The position numbers and the translations under genes were made by a program. Below are positions 42,004 to 48,117 of a stretch of DNA of 48,117 bases, piece by piece. Source of the DNA: Verrucomicrobiia bacterium (GTDB lineage Bacteria > Verrucomicrobiota > Verrucomicrobiia > Verrucomicrobiales > Akkermansiaceae); assembly GCA_947462875.1 (NCBI GenBank), contig CANHQJ010000012.1, positions 1 to 48,117 on the forward strand. Reading direction: 5' to 3'. Below the pieces are notes generated by a model. It did no database searches. It saw only the letters and a program-made list of their open reading frames with translations, and was not told the origin of the DNA. Numbering within the stretch: position 1 is the first letter of the stretch; every line of letters starts with the position of its first letter.

Positions 42004-43797
42004 CTATTTCATCAGTTTCAGGTTCGCTTCCGCAAACGCCTTGCCCATCTGGGCGAAGATTTTGGCACTGCCCAGATAGTGGTAACCGCCATTGGAAGCA
42101 CCTTTGATGGCCTCCCAGTCCTTGGGCGAAACGACTTCTTCCAAGGCAAGTTCGAGCTTTTTCCGGTCATCCTTGGTGATGGCTTCGATTCGCATGTCAA
42201 CCGCTCCGTAACGTTCAGGAGAATTGTCTTCATATTGGTCATTCGCATAGACCGCCAATACGTTTTTTCCTTTCTTCAAATACTGGACCTGCTCTTTTCC
42301 GATTACGATGGAGCCGTAAACGGGTTGATCCTGCCACCAGATGTAGGTGTGGATTTTGTGGCCGTTCAAGTAAACATGGAATCCCTGTCGCGCCAGATTC
42401 GCGATGCGATACGATGCGAAGTCGAGCTCGTCCACTTCAAATGTTGTGCGCATCAGAAGGAATTCACCAGCCCCCCATGGGGAGGGGAATTTGTCCAAGG
42501 TGATGCCGTTGTGTTTCCAGACGCCTTTGCCGATGGGGGCCTTGCCCGATGTCCATTTGCTGTCATCGAACTCGGGCATGAACCAATTCTCCATACCGGC
42601 AGGCAAGGTGATGTCGCGGAAGCGTCTGGGAGTGTATTCTGTCATCTTGTCCTTCGCTTCTGTGGCATCAACGGTGGTGAATCTCCATGTCCGTTCCTCC
42701 GGAAGCGGTTTGCCAAGCGGCTTCCAGTGGTTTCCCCATTTCCATTCCGTGTCGATGGTTCCATCCGCCGCTAATTTGTGTGAAGTACCGATGATGCTAT
42801 CGTATTGGCCCTTCTTCTCCAGGGCAGCTTCCATGGTAGGATCCCAGAAGGGAGCGGTTGGCACAGCGATCACATTGCCCTTGAACTCGGGCATGTCGGC
42901 AGGCGCGGCCATGGCTTTGCGGAAAATTTCATTCTCGCTCTCACCGCCGACTCCCAGCACGCCGATCACGAATGGCATTTTCGGAGCCGAGAGATCTTTG
43001 CGAACATCGCGGATGAAGTGGGCCAAAAGACGCGAGTATTCGTCGAATTTTCCCGGCTGATCGGGACCGGGATAGGTAGTCCCATCGACCAGGTCGTTGA
43101 AACCCTGGAGCCAGACAAAGCCAGCCAGCTCGAAGCCCGACTTCTCGTCGTATTCCGGACAGACCCGCTTGGGATCTGCCAGAACCTTTTTCACATGTTC
43201 GATCATCATGCGGTAAAACACCCCGGAGGCGGCATCCTTGTCTTCCTGCCATTTTTTCCGTTCCTCAAGCTTGGGAACTCCGTGAGCACCCTGGGGATGT
43301 TGATCCCATACATCCTGGATCTGCTTGGGCAGCTTGTATGGCCCGGCACTGGGTGGACGGAATTCGGTGTTGAGCGACCTGCCGCCCCAGGCGGTTTTGA
43401 TGATCAAGATCGGCTCCTTCAGTTCTTTCTCCATATAGATTCCGAAAGTGAACTCGGGGCCGATTTTGCTACATAACTTAGTGGGTTGATCATCACGCGC
43501 GCCGAAGCCCGCGGTCAGCTTGCCCAGGCCCTCGCCATTCGCACTGCCATCATACGGGCCTGTCAGATAGGACATCCAGACCTTGTCACATACCCGTGGA
43601 GTGCCATCGGGATTGCGCATCTCCTTGAGCAAGGGTGCCGTCAGCGGATCCTTGCCTATGTAGTCAAACGTGCTGATTTCCGCATGTCCTTCCATGTTGG
43701 ATTGCCCCGCGAGGATGAAGACCTTGAGCGGCTTGGCGTAAGAGAACGGCGAGAGGGCGCACAGCAGCGCTGTGGCAAGGATTACGGTTGGTTTCAT
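42004..43797 (-). CDS. Secreted SASA-family acetylesterase with C-terminal beta-sandwich
   Basis: A 597-residue exported esterase, about twice the size of the one at 36008. A signal peptide (MKPTVILATALLCALSPFSYA) precedes KVFILAGQSNMEGHAE with catalytic Ser33. LIIKTAWGGRSLNTEFRPPS and VWLQGFNDL match the SASA family; the catalytic His is expected near DTEWKWGNHWKPLG or in the missing tail of the domain, so it is not certain. Residues 375-520 form a beta-sandwich like the N-domain of family 2 glycosidases (MRTTFEVDELDFASYRIANL, GFHVYLNGHKI, GKNVLAVYAND). It probably deacetylates the locus polysaccharide. It follows the EF-hand sulfatase by 22 bp. Confidence 0.85.
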   Translation of the reverse strand: MKPTVILATALLCALSPFSYAKPLKVFILAGQSNMEGHAEISTFDYIGKDPLTAPLLKEMRNPDGTPRVCDKVWMSYLTGPYDGSANGEGLGKLTAGFGARDDQPTKLCSKIGPEFTFGIYMEKELKEPILIIKTAWGGRSLNTEFRPPSAGPYKLPKQIQDVWDQHPQGAHGVPKLEERKKWQEDKDAASGVFYRMMIEHVKKVLADPKRVCPEYDEKSGFELAGFVWLQGFNDLVDGTTYPGPDQPGKFDEYSRLLAHFIRDVRKDLSAPKMPFVIGVLGVGGESENEIFRKAMAAPADMPEFKGNVIAVPTAPFWDPTMEAALEKKGQYDSIIGTSHKLAADGTIDTEWKWGNHWKPLGKPLPEERTWRFTTVDATEAKDKMTEYTPRRFRDITLPAGMENWFMPEFDDSKWTSGKAPIGKGVWKHNGITLDKFPSPWGAGEFLLMRTTFEVDELDFASYRIANLARQGFHVYLNGHKIHTYIWWQDQPVYGSIVIGKEQVQYLKKGKNVLAVYANDQYEDNSPERYGAVDMRIEAITKDDRKKLELALEEVVSPKDWEAIKGASNGGYHYLGSAKIFAQMGKAFAEANLKLMK

Positions 43798-43819
43798 GTT
43801 CTTTGATTGGTGGTTGATG

Positions 43820-45385
43820 TTAATTGGTTGATGGCGTGACGAACTCCTTGCGGCTGACTTTGCCGTCGCCGTCTTTGTCGAAGCGCTTGTAACGGGCTTC
43901 GAGATCAGGTCCGCCGTTTTGCCCGGCTTTGTATTCTTGCAGTGTGAGAAACTCGTCTTTGTTGCTGTCCCAACGGGTGAATGGAATGCTGCGGTCTTTG
44001 GCAGGAGTCTTGGATTTGGGCGTTGCCTTTTCCGGTTCGCCCTCTTGTGTTTCTGCCAAACAGCCAGGATCCGCCTTGGTGGGCAGTGTCGCGTTCCAAT
44101 CGAGTGCCTGCTTGGTCAGGCGCGCGACGATTTCGGGATGATCTTTTGACTGATCTCGGGCGATGTCTTCGGAGCGGTTTGATTTCAAATTGTGCAGTTC
44201 GACCTTCTGGCCATCGAAGGTCGTCACCAGTTTCCAATCCCCGTCTCGTACCGCCAAATCAGGCCAGAAATCGGGATCTTTTTTATTGGCGTTGATCCGC
44301 CAGAAAATGGGCTGGGTGCGCCGGACGGATTCGCCCTTGAGAGCCGGTAGCAAATTTTCGCCGTCGCCATTGGCATCGGGCGGCGGGGTGACTCCGGCGG
44401 CGGCGCAGAAGGTGGGGAGCAAATCCACCGCCGTCAGGACCGTGGTATCATTTTTCACGCCAGCCGGAGCATGGACCGGCCACCGCACGATGAACGGCAC
44501 GCGCACGCCACCTTCGAAGAGACTGGTTTTTTGTCCCCGCATGCCGCCGGTTTCACCGACATTGTAGTGATTGCGATACTTGCCGGATTCGCCTTTGTCG
44601 CCCTCCTTGAGTTTTGCAGGGCCGTTATCGCTGGAAAAAACCACCAGGGTGTTCTGCGCGATTCCGCACCGCTCCAGCGCATCGAGGATGATGCCGACCT
44701 TGTTGTCGCCGTCGGTGATGACCGCCGCATAGACCTGTTGCCGGGGGGCGAGATGTTTCCAGCGCGCCATGGATTCGTCCGACGGGCTGTGGGCCAAATG
44801 GCTCTCATGCAGCCAGACGTTCACATAGAACGGACGGTCTTTGTTCGCCTCGATGAATTTCACCGCCTGATTGGGAATATCGTTGCCATACGGTCCGACT
44901 TTTGGCCCCGGCCCGTGATAGACCGCCGACTCGTCAAAGCCGTAGTCCGTCATGGTCGGTGCGCCTTCCCCCAGGTGCCATTTCCCATAGTGTCCCGTGC
45001 GGTAGCCCGCTGCTTTGAGCAAGCGTGGTGTCGTGGGTGCCTTGGGGTCCAACCAGTCCGGCATTTCCGGAGGCTTGGCGACACCGAAGACCGTGTTGAT
45101 TCCGAAGCGACCCGGAAATCGCCCCGTCATGACCGCCGCACGACTGGGCGAGCAGATCGGACTGAGCACATTGAACTGCTGGAAATCAATGCCCTCACTG
45201 GCCAGCTTGTCGAGGCGCGGAGTTTTCAGCCACGTGTTGCCGTGACAGGACAGATCGCCCCAGCCCCAATCGTCGGCATAGATGAAGACGATGTTGGGCT
45301 TGGGTGCATTCTCGGCTTGGACACTCGGGAGCGATGCGAGCAACAGAGAGCTGAGAAATGCAGAAAGGAAGCGAGTTGATTTCAT
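43820..45385 (-). CDS. Secreted sulfatase with C-terminal EF-hand pair
   Basis: A 521-residue exported S1-family sulfatase. A signal peptide (FLSAFLSSLLLASLPSVQA) precedes PNIVFIYADDWGWGDLSCHG. The maturation motif CSPSRAAVMTGRFPGRFG places the formylglycine Cys at residue 78; GKWHLG and FSSDNGPAK follow. After the catalytic domain a tail of about 50 residues holds two EF-hand loops: DSNKDEFLTLQEY and DKDGDGKVSRKEF, the second a full canonical calcium loop. Such tails are seen in some planctomycete and Verrucomicrobia sulfatases, where they may bind calcium for stability or attachment. It lies 21 bp downstream of the alpha/beta-hydrolase gene and 22 bp upstream of the SASA gene, so all are probably co-transcribed. 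Confidence 0.93.
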   Translation of the reverse strand: MKSTRFLSAFLSSLLLASLPSVQAENAPKPNIVFIYADDWGWGDLSCHGNTWLKTPRLDKLASEGIDFQQFNVLSPICSPSRAAVMTGRFPGRFGINTVFGVAKPPEMPDWLDPKAPTTPRLLKAAGYRTGHYGKWHLGEGAPTMTDYGFDESAVYHGPGPKVGPYGNDIPNQAVKFIEANKDRPFYVNVWLHESHLAHSPSDESMARWKHLAPRQQVYAAVITDGDNKVGIILDALERCGIAQNTLVVFSSDNGPAKLKEGDKGESGKYRNHYNVGETGGMRGQKTSLFEGGVRVPFIVRWPVHAPAGVKNDTTVLTAVDLLPTFCAAAGVTPPPDANGDGENLLPALKGESVRRTQPIFWRINANKKDPDFWPDLAVRDGDWKLVTTFDGQKVELHNLKSNRSEDIARDQSKDHPEIVARLTKQALDWNATLPTKADPGCLAETQEGEPEKATPKSKTPAKDRSIPFTRWDSNKDEFLTLQEYKAGQNGGPDLEARYKRFDKDGDGKVSRKEFVTPSTN

Positions 45386-45406
45386 GGATGGTGCGGAAGA
45401 TTTTGC

Positions 45407-46333
45407 TCATAGCTTGTTTTCCAAAAAGCGCAGCAGCGTCGCTTCATCGATTGCCCCAGCCGCGCCGTGACCTTCGCCCAGGACCTTGTAGTGAACGATG
45501 GTGCCATCGAGGTAACTGAAGATCTCAAGCTTGCCGGCGACGCTGCTCGGCTTTTCCTGTTTCTCGCCCCGGTATCCCATGGCTTTGGCCCACAGGAAAA
45601 CGGACTCCTCCGCAGCGACGAAGCCGAGCTTTCCATTCTTCGCAGGTATCACAGAGGAAGGCCCGCCGTGATAAGGAATCAGGCGATCTTCCGCTCCCGA
45701 GATATTCATGATTCGTTTGCCGTTGCTGGGTGTCGCAACGGTCTGGTAGCTATTGTCGTCGCCCTTGGCTTTGAAGTTCCGCCCATCGTGTTGCAGCACG
45801 TTGAGCGGGCTGACGGCGGTCACGTAGTTGCGGATGTTCGGCAAGCGACTCTCGATGGCCAGTTGATTCGCCAACGCCGCGCCATTCGAGTTGCCCATGA
45901 TGGTGAAATTATCCGGCTGAACGTTGTCACAAGCCGCGAGCTTTTCGACGATGGCTTCGACGAACTTGCGATCATCCGCCTTCGACCGCTCGGCCGAGAT
46001 GTTCCAGCTCTTCAGATAGCCGTCCGGAAACACCATCACATAACGCGTCGCCATAGTCGGGCGCTGTTTGAGGAAGCCGTTCATCGCGCTCCGGGCGCCC
46101 CCGCCGTTGCCGTGGAGAAAGATCAAGACGGGCAACTTCCGGTTGTCCGGGTTTGCTGGCACGTTTACGTGATAGGGGCGCGGGAACTCCTGCTCCTGAG
46201 ACCACGATTGCCGGATGAAATACTCGCCGGAGGAGAGCTTGGCCGTGGGCGCATCGCCTGCGTGAAGCGCGGCCAGAGGCGCGAGCAGCAGGGCGGTGAG
46301 GAGTGTGAGGGTCAGTTTCATGCGGCCATTCAT
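45407..46333 (-). CDS. Secreted alpha/beta-hydrolase esterase (polyhydroxybutyrate depolymerase/LpqC-like)
   Basis: A 308-residue exported serine esterase. A signal peptide lies in MKLTLTLLTALLLAPLAALH (from Met5; Met1 overlaps the upstream stop as ATGA and is chosen for coupling). The oxyanion block VLIFLHGNGGG and the nucleophile elbow MGNSNGAAL (GxSxG) are clear. A catalytic Asp is likely in SGAEDRLIPYHGG and the His in LGEGHGAAG. Related esterases include feruloyl and acetylxylan esterases and PHB depolymerases, so it may remove ester groups from a polysaccharide. It is translationally coupled to the glycosidase upstream. Confidence 0.87.
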   Translation of the reverse strand: MNGRMKLTLTLLTALLLAPLAALHAGDAPTAKLSSGEYFIRQSWSQEQEFPRPYHVNVPANPDNRKLPVLIFLHGNGGGARSAMNGFLKQRPTMATRYVMVFPDGYLKSWNISAERSKADDRKFVEAIVEKLAACDNVQPDNFTIMGNSNGAALANQLAIESRLPNIRNYVTAVSPLNVLQHDGRNFKAKGDDNSYQTVATPSNGKRIMNISGAEDRLIPYHGGPSSVIPAKNGKLGFVAAEESVFLWAKAMGYRGEKQEKPSSVAGKLEIFSYLDGTIVHYKVLGEGHGAAGAIDEATLLRFLENKL

Positions 46334-48117
46334 TTCTCTTTTTTGATGATGAGATTGTCGATGGCTCCTGCGAAACGACCGCTCTTTGCTGCATCTTCGG
46401 GAGCGATTCGGAGACGCAGCGAGCCGGAACCATCACCGGTGTAGTCGAATCCGGCTGCGGAAAATTCGGTCCGCCCTTTCCAGGCTCCCGGGGCATGTTT
46501 GAAACTCTTCAGCACACTGCCGTCTTTGCGCAGCACTTCGATGATCAGTGCATCGGTCGTTTGAGTCGCCTGAAATTCTTGAGCGTAGACGGCGGGGCTC
46601 GTATCAAAGGCAAAGCGGTAGGTTGCGCCGGTCGCGTTCGCGTCGATCTCTGCGGAGGTGATGACGTTGTCGTCAAAGATCATGATGGCCCAGTCAGACG
46701 GGGTGACTTCGCCGCCCTTGAACGAGCGGTCCACGGCATGCATGATGCGGCGACCCGCTCCGGTCCAGCCGGGGACCTTTCCATCGCAGGCAACGTTCAG
46801 TCCGGTGTTGAACTGGGTATCGTTCTGGTTTCCCCTATAGCCGCCGAAGCCCTCAACGAAGATTTCGCCGCCAGCGCCGTGCACGTTAATCGTCAATTCT
46901 ATCAGCGCTTCTGTTCGGTCCGCCTTTTTGACGGATAGGAGAAATGAATTTAGCCCGGTGCTTGTATCAACCGGCGTGCCCTCGTAACTGCCGTCGGGTT
47001 TGATGGACAGCCATTCCGCTCCGGTCTTCCGGGTGAACACCGCGCCGGCCGGTTGGAGTTTTCCGGAGCACGGTTCGCCAACCTTGATCGCGGGGAGTGT
47101 GACGATTTCGCAGCGTTCCTGTGCCTGCATCACGAGCACCCAATCCTGCGGAGAGGGTACGTTTGGCGAATTCCAGGTGCCGGACAGGGTGTGGACGCCG
47201 AGGTCATAGCGTCGTCCGGAAACCGGATCGAAATAGAATGCGAACCAGGTTCCCGGTTCGACGTTATTGACCGCAATGCCATCCCATTTATAAACGCCAC
47301 GGTTCGGCTGATAGATCACCCGGACTTTGCCCGGAATACCTGCAGCGAAAACGTCCTTCGCGACCCATTCGGGGTGCTCTTGAAACTGTTGCCATGGAAG
47401 TGTTTCGAGCAGTGCTTTTGCGTGTCCAAGCTGCGCCGAGCCGGGGAAGTTCATGCCTTCGTTCCAAGTTGTTAGGTCATAGGGCTGACCACCCCAGCCA
47501 CCCCAGTTGCCATGCGCTTCGGGTGTCGCCATGTGCCAGATGCCTGCCGCGCCATAGGTATGACCGGCTGCCCCGGCAAGCATCAGTGCCCAGAACTGAT
47601 AGCGTTGCAGGTAGGCGGGATTTTCCTGCATGTGCAGCTCGTAACAGGATTCACCGCTCACGAAGGGTTTGAGCGGATTGTATTTCAACGACTGTCTAGT
47701 CTTGCCGAGAATCTCATTCACCGTGCCCCAGGAATTGTGTCCGGTCGCGTCCATGTCGAAATCGAACATGGCGGTGCCTTCCAGAGCCTTGCGCAGGTGG
47801 GAGCTGTGGTTGCACAACAGGCGGTTGTAGGGATCCGTCGCCTCGACATACTCCGCCAGTTCGTGCCAAGGCCCTTGCCCTTTGTCGGTCTCACCACCCA
47901 GAATCCAAATCACGGGATAGGCACCGTAGCGCGCGATGAGATTGCGGAAATGACGCTTGTAGCCGGGCAATCCGACAGGGTTCAAATTTACGGCACGCCC
48001 CCAACCGCCGACGATAGCGGGTACGATACCGGCATCGACCAGATGCTTGAAACGGCGGTCGGCGTAATCGAAATACTTCGGATTCATTTCGCTGAAATAC
48101 AGTTTCAAATATGGCAT
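46330..48117 (-). CDS. DUF4038 (apiosidase/GH140-like) glycosidase, cut by the window end
   Basis: The last 595 residues of a glycosidase; the ATG at 48117 is at the window edge and the real start lies beyond it. The TIM-barrel part resembles DUF4038/GH140 apiosidases: VIWILGGETDKG holds a likely acid/base Glu76 (fragment numbering) and KPFVSGESCYE holds a likely nucleophile Glu156. Then GAAGHTYGAAGIWHM and PWQQFQ lead to a beta domain like the putative collagen-binding domain (PF12904; WFAFYFDPVSGRRYDLG). Further C-terminal beta domains (residues 430-595) include SSGSLRLRIAP-like stretches. Apiosidases act on pectic rhamnogalacturonan II; other members act elsewhere, so the substrate is open. 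It overlaps the esterase gene by 4 bp. Confidence 0.8.
   Translation of the reverse strand: MPYLKLYFSEMNPKYFDYADRRFKHLVDAGIVPAIVGGWGRAVNLNPVGLPGYKRHFRNLIARYGAYPVIWILGGETDKGQGPWHELAEYVEATDPYNRLLCNHSSHLRKALEGTAMFDFDMDATGHNSWGTVNEILGKTRQSLKYNPLKPFVSGESCYELHMQENPAYLQRYQFWALMLAGAAGHTYGAAGIWHMATPEAHGNWGGWGGQPYDLTTWNEGMNFPGSAQLGHAKALLETLPWQQFQEHPEWVAKDVFAAGIPGKVRVIYQPNRGVYKWDGIAVNNVEPGTWFAFYFDPVSGRRYDLGVHTLSGTWNSPNVPSPQDWVLVMQAQERCEIVTLPAIKVGEPCSGKLQPAGAVFTRKTGAEWLSIKPDGSYEGTPVDTSTGLNSFLLSVKKADRTEALIELTINVHGAGGEIFVEGFGGYRGNQNDTQFNTGLNVACDGKVPGWTGAGRRIMHAVDRSFKGGEVTPSDWAIMIFDDNVITSAEIDANATGATYRFAFDTSPAVYAQEFQATQTTDALIIEVLRKDGSVLKSFKHAPGAWKGRTEFSAAGFDYTGDGSGSLRLRIAPEDAAKSGRFAGAIDNLIIKKEK

Noticed and set aside
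1-48117. tRNA or rRNA genes
   Set aside because: I found no T-arm (GGTTCGAATCC-like) with matching acceptor stem and no rRNA-like stretch on either strand.

Overview
The window most likely comes from a Verrucomicrobia (PVC group) chromosome. I judge this from several things: five secreted formylglycine sulfatases, families typical of this group and of planctomycetes (DUF6288, a DUF1552 remnant, ThuA-domain proteins, SASA acetylesterases, Gfo/Idh oxidoreductases), GC-rich codon use, and multi-hairpin repeats between genes. No 16S rRNA or other phylogenetic marker was available, so the placement is an inference. I saw no tRNA, rRNA or CRISPR array.

Bases 1-6000 are mostly housekeeping and transport: a His-rich metal-type permease with its TIGR03943 partner, an SbtA/SbtB bicarbonate transporter pair, phosphoglycerate mutase (gpmI), tRNA methyltransferase trmL and a DUF971 protein. 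Bases 6100-15700 hold a 1501-residue secreted multidomain protein with a transglutaminase-like Cys-His-Asp set, ispH, a HAD phosphatase and two tandem secreted sulfatases. Bases 15700-18300 hold two copies of a palindromic repeat, a small membrane protein, prmA and rpmB. Bases 18360-22840 (minus strand) form a sugar-oxidation set: Gfo/Idh dehydrogenase, TIM-barrel isomerase, gluconokinase, Ldh-type oxidoreductase and a ThuA protein. Bases 22960-26980 hold a PatB/MalY aminotransferase, a second ThuA protein, an ecotin with an Arg P1 residue and no disulfide, an AT-rich membrane protein, an IS110 transposase remnant and the clearest copy of the repeat.

Bases 26980-48117 are a large, mainly minus-strand locus for breaking down decorated polysaccharides. 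It encodes a GH78-type rhamnosidase, a beta-helix glycosidase (GH28/GH49-like), a PL6 lyase, three more sulfatases, two SASA acetylesterases, two DUF6288 proteins, an alpha/beta-hydrolase and a DUF4038 (apiosidase-like) glycosidase cut by the window end. Two toxin-antitoxin pairs (AbrB-Doc and VapBC) sit inside it. Nearly all the enzymes have signal peptides, so desulfation, deacetylation and backbone cleavage probably happen in the periplasm or at the cell surface. The sugars released could then feed the oxidation set at 18.4-22.8 kb.

The strongest candidate for something undescribed is a gene order that occurs twice: sulfatase, then SASA esterase, then a DUF6288 protein (PDZ-like domain plus alpha/alpha toroid). 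The three-hairpin repeats, whose stems change sequence but keep pairing, are the second.
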